DNA of 64,000 nt, taken from assembly GCF_001039355.2 (NCBI RefSeq), contig NW_019775436.1, positions 751,180-815,179 of the forward strand, in the 5' to 3' direction. The number at the start of each line of letters is the position of its first letter. Within the stretch, counting starts at the first letter, position 1. Shown here piece by piece: positions 28,401 through 37,359 of the stretch. This stretch comes from Lingula anatina (Eukaryota > Brachiopoda > Lingulata > Lingulida > Lingulidae). Below the pieces are notes generated by a model. The model had not been told where the DNA came from. It saw only the letters and a list, made by a program, of their open reading frames with translations, and did no database searches. Position numbers and translations under genes: made by a program.

Positions 28401-31400
28401 ACTCTTTTCCCATGACTCGTAAGCCATCTAAATCTATAAGAGCTTTCGTCCAGCACTTATGTTAGTATACCTCTACAAGGGCAGCAGATATTATCGGCAC
28501 ATTTTTACATTTTCCGCAGTAAGAAAGTTTTACATATTTAACCAGAGATGTTGTCTGTGTATATTAAGTGAAAAAATCAACTGGTAGAGGGTAATTTTAG
28601 GACTTTTTGTCACTCTTGGACGTTAGACACTGGATTATGTCCCAGAATGACAACAGAACTTCCATTTCGTGTTTGTAAACAGTATAATTAAATAATCAGT
28701 ATATGTAGATCGTGATCATATAATGGAACCGATAGTATGATCAGGTCACATTAGAGAAGATATCGCATGTTCAAAGCTCTTTTTGACCGGTAAGAGGTTT
28801 CTGTGAAATATAATTGCAGCTTTCAATCGCGTGTTGAGGATGTGACTATAAAAACCAAATACCACAGAAGGTCACTGACTAAGTCTGCACAATATGCTGT
28901 GGTTAGATACGGTGAAATTTTCCCGAGAGAAACTCAAAATTACCTCCTTCGGTCGGAGATGAAAGTCTTCTAGTGGAACGGTATTGGGGATTGTTTTGCA
29001 GAAGCATTTTAGACCGACAGTTAATATAAACATTTCATTTAGAATAAAACTGAGTCTGTTTGACCAACGTTAGGTATACCAGAAAAATTATGTTTGGTAT
29101 CTGTTGTATAAAAAGAAAGAAACGGTAACTGGGAAATCCAACTCTCATTTTATTTTAGTGGACTACCGTAAAATCACTCTGAATGAAATAAAAACGGCTT
29201 AATTTTTCGTCTAAATAGCAAGACCAACTTTCACTGTGGGGTTTCTTTTTTTTATTCCATATAGCGTAAATTAATTTGCTAATTATGTTTAATTTATTAT
29301 TAATATTGGTCATATTAGCATTTTGTTATCATTTTTTCATATAGTTAAGTATAATCCTCAGTGCACTAGTAGCACCGTTTTATACACAAGTCTACAGATT
29401 TCATATAACTCACCGCAATTTAGAATTATCTTTCACAGAAAATGAATAAAAACGTATTAGTTTCGAGTGTTATATGTGAATACTTTCAAACTTTTGCCAG
29501 AAGCCTCTAGCGTTGAAGCTTTGACAATATCGTGTAATCGTATAATATACAAGTTATTTTACAGGTATACTGTGCGAGTTTGAAAATGTACCAAAGTCCT
29601 TAGTTAACTTATTGTTTGTTGTAAGTACTCGTGAGGGAATAAACATAATTTTCATAAGCAATATTCTCTTCTTGGTGTGTGTGTGTGTGTGTGTGTCTAA
29701 ACGTAGAAGCAGAAAAAGTATGAATGTTACAGCAATAAACTGTGGGCTTTGATTTTTAAAGCCTTTTAAGGGAAAAAACGCTAACTCCTCGGCGGGGTTA
29801 TTTAAAAAAAATTCTCAAAAGTAACGGCGATGCTATTACTAGCTGTGACCCATTTCAAATGTGTTCTTAATAATACTAATAATCAGTTATTAAGTTATTA
29901 ATCAAGAGTTCTTGATAACGGCTCTCCGCGTTTATGTATTTATTTTTACTTAATTCTAAGTAGGTATTTGCCCAGTCACTGCTGTGATGTTTCTATGCAT
30001 ATTTAAATATTCAAATAAATCGTACAAATCGAAAAGAAAAAATTGAGAGAATTTGTTGCAAACAACAGGGGCGGATTTAGGGCGTCTTCTGGGTCTTCCG
30101 GATTTTCAAGTTTACATTGACGGGTATCTAATTTTTTCTGTCGGAAGACGGTCAAAAATGGAGGACGGATCAACAAAGATAAATGGGAAGACTGTCAAAA
30201 CATAACTCTGGATCCGCCCCTGAACAATCTCTACTGTAATCTACAGTAATGAACTACAGTACGGTCAATAAATAGGTAGGTCGCAAATACGTGTCACTGT
30301 GAAAAGTGAAATTGAAACGAAGAATTTTTGGAATCTATGACTGGATTACCGGGAATAAGTACCGGGTATTGGTTATAGGTATGAGCAGCTAGACCCGAGT
30401 GTATGGGACGAACGTCACCTGTACAAAGTGATGAGGACAGGACTGGGGTTCCTAGCGGACTACCTTTCCTGTCACAGCAGTTAGGTGCAATACCCAATCT
30501 CACATCCTCCCACCATAATGGCGTTATGATGGCTTTGGTTCCACTTTTGAGCTGACTTTCAAATTTTTATGGATGTGTTCTGTCGATTCTTTTCCGATTT
30601 GGCCCTTCATTTCATGACGTATGTAATTTGGATGATGCACCAAGGCATGGCAGATTTTGTGCTTACATAAAAAAAAGTTTGTGTGATGTGGACGGGTTGT
30701 AATTAAAGGGAAGAGGGAAGATTCTTATTTAAGGCACAATTTGTGGTCTCAGTTTCGTGCTTTTGAATTAGCGTTTAGTTGCATGACGAAATATCGAAAG
30801 ATATACCCACGATAGTTTGTGTTCTAAGTTGTTAATTCTCAAAAGTTTCTGAAGTTTCCACTCACTGCAGCAGGGGATATGGGGATTGGTTAAATTCACT
30901 CCTGACTGTAAATTACAAATTTTGAACAGCTATAACAAGGATCAAAGCTGTCCGGTGCGAGCTGTCTAAAATTGGTTCCGAACACATTGATGCGTTACGC
31001 GGGTTTTAGTGCTTTCCTAGTCTCCTTTGACGTCACACAGAACAACATACCCGGCGCACAGACTCCCAGCTATATCGTTAAAAGTAAACCCCATCTCACG
31101 AGAACTCTCGCACTTTTCCCTTCTCCTGTGACGTTGCACAGGTCTGACTGCCTCGTTATGAGGCTATCTCGGCTTATGGGTTAAAAAGAAAATGTACATT
31201 TGTCAGTCCTACCTGATCGTTTGACAAATGCTGCTTCTTGTATTGTGGCTGCTATGTCGTCCGGCAGTCCGTCTGTAATGAGAATCCCTACACGCGGTAC
31301 TCCAGCACGTGGTCCTCTTCGGTTTCTTGGGTTGAACATCCCCATCCTTAATATATGGAGTGCCCTGTGGGTTGCGGTAGAGCCTCCTTGATAGTTCATT

Positions 31401-32367
31401 TTATCGATGGCTGCTAAGACTGAAGGTTTATCTTCGTGTTCTTGCAGATGAAATCCATATCTGTAACCCGTGGAAAATGATAACGCTCCAAAATGAGTGG
31501 CGTTTGGACCAATGTCGAAACGTTGAACAATGTTTTTGACGAAGCTCAGTTGTTTTTTCCAGTTGTCAGCCCCCACGCTACCAGAGGCGTCGACAATAAA
31601 GGCAATATCAGCCTTCGGACCGAAACCTAAAGAAAGAGAAATTGTATTCTATACATTGGCGAATATTAGGTATGAAGATAGAAGAGGTCCTATGTTGCCC
31701 CCCCCCTCCGTTTCTTTCCTTCCCACAATCCCATCGAAAAATAATCTGCTATAACATATCAAATATGACCTTTAGACGCACTTCAGCGAGTCATACTTGT
31801 ACGTTGGTCGGGATACAATCTTTTAATCCACCCATCATGTTTTTGAAAAATGGGATTCTTGGACCGCCTATGTAGCCTACGACAGTGGTTCATGTATCTT
31901 TATAGACGCACCGTCTGTAAGTTGTACACCAACGTAGAGACTAGAGACTATGCTCGCTTTGTATTTATAAAGCAACAACAACACACGATAATAATATTGA
32001 GCGTGTAAGCCAATAAATAAGAACAAGATTATGATGATGATAATAATTTCTGAAAAAAAAATTTATTCGGATCATGTAAACTTTGAAACAAAAGCCAGGG
32101 ATATCAAATAGCATGAAATTATACTGCCAGCGTTTCGATACGAAAAAAAAAAAACATCTACAAGGTGCCTTACACTGGAAATATTTTACGGGCATGCTTC
32201 AAATAAGTTTAAGAGAAAAAAACTTACATGCTCATTTAAATCAAAACATGACGCGACAACTCTCGTCAGGAATGCCTTTAACGCACAGAGCACTATTACT
32301 TACTGCTTTCAGTTGGGATGACGAAGAGTAGTAAGAAACAGAATCGCAGTAATTTCCACCGATTCAT
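7415..32367 (-). CDS. Secreted vWA + C-type lectin protein, five exons
   Basis: Exons (minus): 32304-32367, 31213-31626, 10512-10667, 8257-8472, 7415-7635. All four introns are phase 1 with GT-AG ends, and the exons sum to 1,071 nt, giving 356 residues plus TAA. Residues 1-21 are a signal peptide (MNRWKLLRFCFLLLFVIPTE). Residues about 26-210 are a vWA domain with the MIDAS motif DASGS at 34-38, GGSTATHRAL, and LITDGLPDD. The intron-split strand SGITLFAVGIG joins perfectly across exons 2 and 3. Residues 212-350 are a long-form C-type lectin domain: CPASW, RC, YEKARTEC, YYIGLDDKAEKGVYVFSDG, CVCL, and MWRVTDC...YICE. No EPN or QPD sugar-binding triplet and no exact WND is visible, so calcium-dependent sugar binding is doubtful. 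Intron 2 (about 20.5 kb) contains GPCR genes B-E on the other strand. An extracellular recognition or matrix role is inferred from the domains. Confidence 0.88.
8720..8917. mobile_element. Short foldback element, intron 4 side of lectin gene
   Basis: It starts caggcctacccacctacc and ends ggtagttgggtaggcctg. It shares its ends and interior with the larger element at 9081-10379, so it is an internally deleted relative. It lies in the intron between the vWA and lectin exons. Confidence 0.65.
9081..10379. mobile_element. 1.3-kb foldback transposon with 41-bp perfect TIRs
   Basis: Bases 9081-9121 are the exact reverse complement of 10339-10379 (caggcctacccaactaccag...). Inside, a second inverted layer carries repeats of gggatagcgcacgctagcca near 10,210 and 10,275 and its complement near 9,400. 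No transposase is seen; the small frames inside are products of the repeats. It sits in intron 3 of the vWA-lectin gene. Confidence 0.8.
10915..11121. mobile_element. MITE, gcattcacaacag family (family 1)
   Basis: The inverted ends are ggtcgcattcacaacagatg on the left and its complement on the right (11,102-11,121). The interior has the family hallmarks caaatatggc and ggcttcgaggtttaattgc. It lies in intron 2 of the vWA-lectin gene. Confidence 0.75.
11143..11326. mobile_element. MITE, family 1 relative
   Basis: The ends ggctccattcaaa and ttctgaatggggcc are imperfect inverted repeats. The inner arms gactaac..cctagtccgagggtc and gaccctcggactagttagt pair. A TAA precedes it and TAT follows. Confidence 0.65.
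11450..11608. mobile_element. MITE, family 1 relative, right end worn
   Basis: It begins gagcgaattcagaacagcgg after a TTA, with arms gcggactaacagatccgcgg and ccgtggatctgttagtccgc. The right terminal bases have diverged, so the exact end is approximate. Confidence 0.6.
12190..13725. repeat. Upstream spacer of GPCR B (tandem-array unit)
   Basis: Non-coding. The stretch 12,240-12,500 recurs at about 16,615-16,860 and 22,275-22,530, and the last 500 bases recur upstream of copy E. It is the intergenic part of the receptor duplication unit. No gene of its own is recognised; small frames at 12,223-12,461 are not conserved in the other copies. Confidence 0.75.
13726..13733 (+). promoter_or_regulatory. 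TATA box of GPCR B
   Basis: TATAAATA lies 67 bp before the ATG at 13800, in a block (catgcctaatataaataaag) shared with copies C and E. It gives a likely transcription start near 13,757, just before or at the tcttcaacaattc stretch. Confidence 0.6.
13800..16174 (+). CDS. Rhodopsin-like GPCR with long ectodomain, copy B
   Basis: Two exons, 13800-15164 and 15647-16174, joined at phase 0 (gatcg|gtaagt ... ggcag|atg), give 630 residues. The start is the ATG at 13800 (MVFYIIPICIMQLT, a signal-peptide-like segment); the frame is open further left but without ATG. Residues about 25-330 form a Cys- and N-glycosylation-rich ectodomain. TM1 is near 332-358, TM2 371-393 and TM3 408-431, followed by LDRF (D432, equivalent to DRY). 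The intron falls in the second inner loop, and exon 2 gives TM4-TM7. The usual NPxxY of TM7 is replaced by NLLVF. I do not recognise the ectodomain. The receptor is probably a lineage-specific chemosensory or peptide receptor; ligand unknown. It lies within an intron of the opposite-strand vWA-lectin gene. Confidence 0.85.
16200..16575. mobile_element. Family 1 MITE with a nested MITE, after GPCR B
   Basis: It begins gcattcagaacagatgatca and carries the family core ctcggctccgaggtttaatt. A second foldback (16385-16531; ends taaagggtaccggaggagac and its complement) is inserted in it. The same nested pair follows GPCR D (21868-22245). The copy after GPCR E (26918-27142) lacks the inner insertion. 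The right end is worn. Confidence 0.75.
16385..16531. mobile_element. Nested MITE, agggtaccggagg ends
   Basis: Perfect inverted ends taaagggtaccggaggagac and gtctcctccggtacccttta flank a 100-bp loop. It interrupts the family 1 element, so it inserted later. An identical arrangement is present at 22053-22199. Confidence 0.8.
16600..18560. repeat. Spacer between GPCR B and C, duplicated between D and E
   Basis: It matches 22,260-24,510 almost base for base over long stretches. Relative to that copy it lacks roughly 280 bp near 18,338 (the segment at about 24,015-24,296). Small frames such as 17,759-18,007 occur in both copies but resemble no known protein and have no splice or start context. 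Confidence 0.8.
18563..18570 (+). promoter_or_regulatory. TATA box of GPCR C
   Basis: TATAAATA in the same conserved context as copies B and E, 67 bp before the main ATG at 18637. Confidence 0.55.
18602..18691 (+). promoter_or_regulatory. Overlapping upstream ORF in GPCR C leader
   Basis: An ATG at 18602 (attcatggg) opens a 29-codon frame that ends inside the receptor frame, out of phase with the ATG at 18637. Copies B and E read attcatagg and have no such start. If it lies in the mRNA leader it would lower receptor translation. Confidence 0.45.
18637..19345 (+). pseudogene. GPCR copy C, truncated at an assembly gap
   Basis: It has the same start and ectodomain as the other copies (MVFYIIPICIMQLTSFQLRN), closest to copy E in the first third (FNYTTILGTRRG). 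At about 19,290 a 7-bp insertion (gggccta) changes the frame, so the protein stops at TAG 19291-19293 after about 218 residues, before any membrane segment. Homology resumes in another frame and runs to the N at 19346, where the sequence jumps to the promoter of copy D. It could be a real pseudogene, a contig-end error, or a damaged allele of copy E. Confidence 0.75.
19346..19346. other. Single N: probable assembly join
   Basis: Left of it is the middle of copy C's exon 1; right of it is the TATA box of copy D. The TM exons of C and the upstream spacer of D are both missing, so the two sides were not originally adjacent. Confidence 0.85.
19350..19357 (+). promoter_or_regulatory. TATA box of GPCR D
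   Basis: TATAAATA four bases after the N. The rest of the upstream region seen in other copies is absent from this contig. Confidence 0.5.
19389..19478 (+). promoter_or_regulatory. Overlapping upstream ORF in GPCR D leader
   Basis: The same out-of-frame ATG as in copy C (attcatggg), overlapping the main start at 19424. Copies B and E lack it. Confidence 0.45.
19424..21842 (+). CDS. Rhodopsin-like GPCR, copy D (near-identical to B)
   Basis: Exons 19424-20785 and 21315-21842 give 629 residues, phase-0 junction. It is nearly the same protein as copy B. Visible differences include one missing Glu in the GDE(E)TSS stretch, a few single substitutions (for example R to H in AKHVCPMD, K to E in DNEHKY/DNEQKY context, and I/T near the end of TM7), and a 45-55 bp extra segment in the intron near 21,073-21,122. 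Architecture as in B: ectodomain, TM1-3 in exon 1 with LDRF, TM4-7 in exon 2. It may be the other allele of B rather than a separate locus. Confidence 0.85.
21868..22245. mobile_element. Family 1 MITE with nested MITE, after GPCR D
   Basis: The counterpart of 16200-16575, including the inner agggtaccggagg element at 22053-22199. It shows almost no sequence change from that copy. Confidence 0.75.
22260..24505. repeat. Spacer between GPCR D and E
   Basis: Copy of the B-C spacer (16,600-18,560) with the extra 280 bp near 24,015-24,296 that is also present upstream of B (13,240-13,520). Non-coding as far as I can see. Confidence 0.8.
24510..24517 (+). promoter_or_regulatory. TATA box of GPCR E
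   Basis: TATAAATA in the conserved gcctaatataaataaagcac context, 67 bp before the ATG at 24584. Confidence 0.55.
24584..26886 (+). CDS. Rhodopsin-like GPCR, copy E
   Basis: Exons 24584-25957 (aaaacg|gtaagt) and 26359-26886 (tcacag|attgtc) give 633 residues. Exon 2 starts with ATT, which shows that the ATG beginning exon 2 in the other copies is not a start. The ectodomain is a mosaic: the first third matches copy C (LQVEAKEVLKTMDSTCFFNY), the next section matches B/D (DFKKTVDGLILDGLKRMSQ), and the TM1-TM3 part is distinct (TKSENASWDSSTLGICD). LDRF after TM3 and NLLVF in TM7 are kept. The intron is shorter than in B and D and not closely similar. It appears intact. Confidence 0.85.
26918..27142. 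mobile_element. Family 1 MITE after GPCR E, no nested element
   Basis: It begins gcattcagaacatatgatca and has the core ctcggccacgaggtttaatt. It is the empty-site version of the copies after B and D, lacking the agggtaccggagg insertion. Confidence 0.7.
27160..27343. mobile_element. Family 1 MITE flanked by TTA
   Basis: The ends ggccccattcagaacagcgg and gttctgaatgcgctt are imperfect inverted repeats. TTA at 27157-27159 and 27344-27346 is the likely target duplication. Confidence 0.75.
27356..27580. mobile_element. Family 2 MITE (tagatcgatc / ccccagggag)
   Basis: A 225-bp foldback between TTA duplications (27353-27355, 27581-27583). Arms: cattcccatagattt...agtctcactagattac and gaacccccagggagttaggt...ctctgggaatgcaccc. 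The TWA-type 3-bp duplication points to a PIF/Harbinger-mobilised element. Confidence 0.8.
27590..29720. repeat. 3' flank of GPCR E, paralogous to the flank of GPCR A
   Basis: It matches 3480-5560 in order, with many differences (examples under that entry). It contains a TG repeat near 29,675-29,697. No coding signal. Confidence 0.75.
29721..31212. other. Intron 2 of vWA-lectin gene, array-distal part
   Basis: Apart from the hAT-like MITE at 30066-30222 nothing is recognised. A frame at 30,294-30,503 is short and unsupported. Confidence 0.5.
30066..30222. mobile_element. MITE with caggggcggat ends
   Basis: It begins caggggcggatttagggc and ends ctggatccgcccctg. It is nearly the same as 40326-40493 except for a small internal deletion or rearrangement. 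A lone right end of the same kind is at about 11,946-11,964. CAGGGGCGGAT ends are common in hAT-like short elements of many aquatic animals (from memory). Confidence 0.75.
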
Positions 32368-32436
32368 TATAACTTTACGTGTATCCTTCCCAACCTTAGT
32401 GATAACTACAATACAGATCACCAATACAGAAGCCTG

Positions 32437-32444
32437 TATATAAA
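32437..32444 (-). promoter_or_regulatory. TATA-like box of vWA-lectin gene
   Basis: TTTATATA on the minus strand about 70 bp before the ATG at 32367, giving a likely transcription start near 32,405. No other promoter motif was found close by. Confidence 0.4.
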
Positions 32445-32632
32445 CTGAATTCGCACTTCACAGTTATGCTCAGTAGAACGGGGTTAAACCATATACTGTA
32501 TATGAAGTTAAAAGGTTGTGATATCGAGGATTGCTCACTTCAAAAGGTACCAAATTAATAAATTGATGAAGGTCAATGGTGATATGGCCAGCCAGCGACG
32601 TCCTCCATTATCAGTATGTTGGATAAAATCAT

Positions 32633-32702
32633 TTGAAGAGTGGCAGAGGAATTAACTAGAAAATTTGATAACAACCTAATTAATTCCTCTGTCACTCTTC
32701 AA
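32633..32702. repeat. 70-bp hairpin
   Basis: ttgaagagtggcagaggaat and its complement near 32,680-32,702 pair with one mismatch around a loop of about 25 bases. It lies 270 bp upstream of the vWA-lectin gene. It may be a tiny MITE or a stem-loop RNA source. Confidence 0.6.
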
Positions 32703-32762
32703 CTGGTTACGTTTATGTCTCATAGATAAGTAAACAGGTGCTTTATAATGGTTATCAGATAA

Positions 32763-32763
<1 letters not shown>

Positions 32764-32801
<38 letters not shown>

Positions 32802-32803
32802 AG
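32764..32803. repeat. TAAA/AATA microsatellite
   Basis: About ten tandem AATA units. Confidence 0.9.
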
Positions 32804-34401
32804 GCTTTAAGGGAGACATAAAATGAATGAAATAGGCTGAACTGACAATTTAAATCTAAAATAATGATAATAATGTACGCTACACAAACGGCTCAACGCT
32901 GTTTACAAATAACATGTAATTTCAGAGTGTAAAGTGATGTTACAATAAAATGTAAAAGGCCTTCAGTGAGTTGCACGTACTGTACATGCGCTGGTATTGG
33001 ACCTCCTGTTAAAGAGATGTCAAGGATGTTTCATTCAAGAGCAAAGGGCAAGAAATTAATGAGTTTTAAGTCCCAGATGAAAATGACAAGTGACAATACA
33101 TACACATTCAGTCCGTGTTTGATGCATACGTATCCCGGTAACTGTAGTCTCTCGTGGGGGAAGGGGAGGGAGGCAGGGGAATCCTCTAAGAAGATCACAA
33201 AAATTTATTTCACTGGTCGCAAACTTTCACGGAAATTTCTCTAACTACTTATGTGCACTAGCACATTTCTCTACTTGGTGAATTTTTGCACGGTGTTTTA
33301 GAATTTATGTCAACTGGCCTCTGGTGGAGATCGAATACTCGCGGGGCGGGAACTCTCAAGGTATATGGTCTGTGACTTAATAGTCATCATATCCACACTA
33401 CAGTGTACTCATCATAACTGGAACCCCTTACCCTTTTCCAGAATTTATCTGTTGCATGAAAATTTATTTTTCACATAATTGACCCTTACGTAGATCTATG
33501 TAATTTTTCTTTGTGACATTTCCGAGACGCGTGAAAAATTCATAGCCCAAGGGGTTATTGTATATAATTTTATAGGGAGTGCAGCCCAAAAAATTGAAAT
33601 GTGTGCACTATTTGTTTGGAAATTACATTTTAGGTAGATATTCCAGGCGTACATATTACGTTAATATCATTTATCAACACTATTCAATGTTTATCACTAA
33701 TCAGCTTCATTATAATATAATAAATACGACGTTATCGACTAAACTTCGTACATCATGCTTGAGTTTGATCTATTCTCTTAATAGGTACCAGTATGTCATA
33801 TTATTCGAGTCGGCTTAGATCAAGGAGACATAAAAGCATTTGTTACTTGTGGTGTACGGCAACCCAGTCAGGCGAAGAAAGAAAAATTATATTAATTACA
33901 ACAAAAGAACTGCTGCTGCACATCTAAAGAAAACTTTATTACTATACAGGATCAACCACATCTTACACACAACAAGACATGCTGTTATACATCAGAAAAA
34001 TTCATATTCAATTATTAGACGGCATTGTTTTCATTATAACTTAATTTCCACGACCTTCCACTGTGACGTTCATCAGGCAACTGTTTTATTTTCTTTCAAT
34101 AAACACTTTTACTTAAACCACAGCAAAATTACCATATGTACAAATATACAAGTAGAGTTTAGGCTCAGATATGTAAAACTGAGTTTTAAACCTTGTTTTA
34201 TTCATTTGAGCCTAAAAGAAAGTTTTATATAGTATAATGTGTCTTAGGGAAGTAAAAAAAAATTACAAGTCATTCTTCTCCAAATGCTGCTCTGTCATTG
34301 CAAACAGAATGAACTTCTTTTGGTGAAATCATTTGCCAGCTTTGAGCAGGCACATATTATTTCATAAACTCCTAATTCGGTTCACCAGCAAAGCTCATTT
34401 T
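32804..34401. other. No gene recognised
   Basis: AT-rich. Frames at 32,966-33,244, 33,579-33,818 and 33,840-34,232 look like chance frames: no domain, no splice context, biased AT-rich composition. Confidence 0.5.
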
Positions 34402-34762
34402 ATAGACCTTTCCGGATATGATAGAACAATCATGGGGTCTCATTACATGTGACCGGGAATGCAGAGAGCTTTTAGGCTGAGGTTGCCATTTAAACTGCTT
34501 TGCAGTTGGAGTGAGGAAGGGGCTTGAAAGCCTGGTGGGTTTTCAAAGGGTAAAACCTCCAACTTTCTTACTAGCTCTCAATCTCATAACAAACCTTGTA
34601 CCCACAATTTTGACCTTGAAAACCCACCAGGTTTTGGAAATCCTTCCTCATTCCCATTGCAAACAACCTTAAATGGTAAGCTCAGCTAAAGAGCTCCCTG
34701 CATTCACGTCATATGTGATGTCACCGATTCCATGATTGTGATGTGACATCTGGAAAGGTCTG
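34402..34762. mobile_element. Foldback MITE, agacctttcc ends
   Basis: The left arm (tagacctttccggatatgat...aatgcagagagct) pairs with the right arm (agagctccctgcattcacgt...tggaaaggtct). A second inner inverted pair is gaaaacccaccagg near 34,617 and cctggtgggttttc near 34,530. Confidence 0.7.
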
Positions 34763-35010
34763 TATGTCAATAACACAGACCAGCATTTGGCAAGAATACC
34801 ACCGTGTTTGATGTGCGAAATTGTCTGTTTATACATGCTTCTAACTTGGACACAAAAAAATCAACCACTGGCTCATTTCCAATGACACTATCAGTCTCCA
34901 TGGATAGTTACAAGCTTTCTCTTGTTTCCAACAATCTTGTGTAATATCAGCTTTTCTGTATTCTACTCAATTTCTGTCTCATAATCTTTTTTTTTTCGCC
35001 TTGTCACTGA

Positions 35011-35285
35011 GTACATTCAGAACAAGTTAATCCGCGGACTAACAGATCCACGGATCAAAAATGGCTGACCCACTTAAAAACAAGGCTGACTGGTCTCCCC
35101 ACCTCCAAATACACTGTCCGTGCAGGGGCCTAGCAATTTAATAGCGTAGCCAAAAATTAAGCTCTTTAATGGCAGAAGTGGAGGCAGGGAGACCATTAGG
35201 GGATTAGTTGGCTTGCTTCTAAGTGGGATTGGCCATGTTTAGTCCGTGGATCAATTGGTCTGAGGATCATCTGTCCTGAATGCGC
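35011..35285. mobile_element. Family 1 MITE
   Basis: The ends acattcagaacaagtt and atctgtcctgaatgc are imperfect inverted repeats, with inner arms gcggactaacagatccacgg and agtccgtggatcaattggtc. Confidence 0.7.
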
Positions 35286-35720
35286 TCATTGTTTGTCTAA
35301 AAAAAAATTAATATCAAACACCATTCTTCACTTCCCTAAGACACTCTTAATTCTTTTAACACACAGAAGTTTCCCAAAAAACAATGCCCATTAATACAAG
35401 CACTTTCTCTGACAAAAATGACATAAGGGAAAATATCCAAGTTATTACATACTCTATCTCAGGCTTATTAAATAGAACTGCTTTAGCAAACCATTATGTA
35501 TCTAATCACTGCTTCTAATAAATAAATTTGCTATACAGTTTGAGGCAAACATCTCAGGAAGTTTGCAAAAAGTTGCAAGAATTATTTGCTGCATATTTCC
35601 AAGTGCATCTTAAGTTTGCATCAATAACAATGAATAACAAAAATGAACTTTTCGATGATAAAAAATAACTGTCTATGCATATGTCTAAACATTGGTAGTA
35701 CTTACACCTATGAGCATTTT

Positions 35721-35785
35721 GGGGCCATTCAGAATAGATAATCCAAGTACAGTTAGTACTCGGATCATCTATCCTGAATGGCCCC
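35721..35785. mobile_element. 65-bp minimal palindromic MITE, family 1 ends
   Basis: ggggccattcagaatagata pairs with tatcctgaatggcccc around a short loop. It is the smallest member of the family, essentially only its two ends. Confidence 0.7.
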
Positions 35786-36229
35786 TTTGGGTATATACTC
35801 TAAGTAACTGTGCATTTAGGTTAATCATACAAATAATTCTTAATTATATTATGTACACTCTCAGGTCCTCTTCATCTCCAGCATTAAAATACCTTAAAAA
35901 CATCAGACTATCACTCTACAAGATATCATATTTTGGTTAAGAAATAATTAATATTAGTTTTTATCTTTCATACCTTTATAATATTTTTAAATCTTTTTTT
36001 TTTAATCTTTAAAAAATCTTTTTATTTTTCTTAATCTCTTTTAAATCTTTAAAAATCTTTTTAATGTCTTCTTTTTTTTTTTTTTTGGGGGGGGGGGAGG
36101 GGATATTAAAAAAATTTCCTGTTGTGACTTCTTTGCTTGACCTTTCAAGGCTACCCCCTTTTGACATAATACAGAATACAAAATTTTAAGAATCTACACT
36201 TAGTGAACCTAGACTATCACGACTGGCTA

Positions 36230-36649
36230 CTAATCCTGTACCATTGCCACATCTGTAGAACTAACATTTAAGGATTTGAAAGAGAGATCAATGCCAGATG
36301 TTTGAGCTGAGTCGCCCTCATAGTGGTGCGATTTTAACTCGCAAAGTTTCATTTCCTGTTCGTTGTTGGGCTCAGAGACAGAGTGGCGGAGGGGTGATAG
36401 ATATGGTTGTGAGGCAAATCTGTTCATGCTGTGTTCTGAACTTGATCGCTGGAGATGTTCCAAACCTAAACATCCTTCGCACTGACTTGAAGGTCTGTTG
36501 CTATAGTGAACTTCAGCGACATCTACAATTACTTCTGGTCCTGGGTCCCTCTCATCCTGGCTTCTGTCATTGTCTAAATTGTCAAGTCCATGACCTTCAC
36601 CTTGGTCACAGCTGGATCTCAACAGAGGAGCTCTCTGGTTGGTCCCCAT
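36230..36649 (-). CDS. Ser-rich open frame, possible extra exon of TNFR gene
   Basis: An open frame of about 139 codons (starts MGTNQRAPLL, ends DVAMVQD) rich in Ser, Glu and Asp, like a cytoplasmic tail. An acceptor-like ttatttgtag lies at about 36,676, but the frame has a TAA six bases before the ATG, so that acceptor cannot feed it. A weaker AG just before the ATG could join it in phase to a weak GT at the end of the TNFR death-domain exon. It may be an alternative last exon of the TNFR gene, a separate small gene, or chance. Confidence 0.35.
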   Translation of the reverse strand: MGTNQRAPLLRSSCDQGEGHGLDNLDNDRSQDERDPGPEVIVDVAEVHYSNRPSSQCEGCLGLEHLQRSSSEHSMNRFASQPYLSPLRHSVSEPNNEQEMKLCELKSHHYEGDSAQTSGIDLSFKSLNVSSTDVAMVQD

Positions 36650-37022
36650 CTCTTAAACTCCTGACCTCTACAAATAAATGAATATGAATTCATAAATTGC
36701 TTCCGAAAAACATCTTTTTTCATATGGGGGAAAATTGTGAGCTTTTTGCATTTTCTTTTAATGATACCTTGTTTTTTTAGGTCATAATTTTCTGAAATTA
36801 GAATATCCCTATTTAGTGTTAGCAACAAAATTAAAAAGCAGGGTACTCTGTAGTTCTATTCTATGCAGTAAAAGCACCACAAATCACATACAGAAATATG
36901 ATTTTTGTGATTATAAAATCGTGCACCTTAAAGTGTGATCATTTTTGCCCATTGAAAAGATGAGTAATTGGTTAATTACTAAAATCTACAACTGATTCTC
37001 CTGATAGCCAATTTCTGACTTA

Positions 37023-37248
37023 GGGTGTATTTCCAGAGATTTAGATCGATCCAGGGATTAAAATTTAGATCAACCTAACTCCCTGGGGGTTCATGCTAAA
37101 TTGCAGTCAGACGAGCGAGCACCATAGTTAATTACCCCCTTACAGCTTTTAGTTGGCCGGACAGATGCTTAAGCCAGCCAAGCTGACAGTAATCTAGTGA
37201 GACTCCCCACAGGGATAGAGTGATCTAAAAATCTATGGAAATGGGGTG
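37023..37248. mobile_element. Family 2 MITE in or beyond the TNFR 3' end
   Basis: A 226-bp foldback between TTA duplications (37020-37022, 37249-37251), inverted relative to the 27356 copy. Confidence 0.8.
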
Positions 37249-37359
37249 TTATTTTGAAAATTACATCAAAAACCCATTCATAACTCTTTGCATAATGTTG
37301 CTAGCTAACAGACAAACCAACCAAAAATAGAACCTTTTGGGTAGAAGCAATAATTCATT

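Noticed and set aside
31200-31754. Plus-strand frames opposite the vWA exon
   Set aside because: They are the antisense shadow of a clear vWA coding exon.
33840-34232. 130-codon plus frame
   Set aside because: AT-rich composition, no domain, no splice or promoter context.
36298-36681. 127-codon plus-strand frame
   Set aside because: Antisense to the Ser-rich frame; no start context or domain. Either strand remains uncertain.
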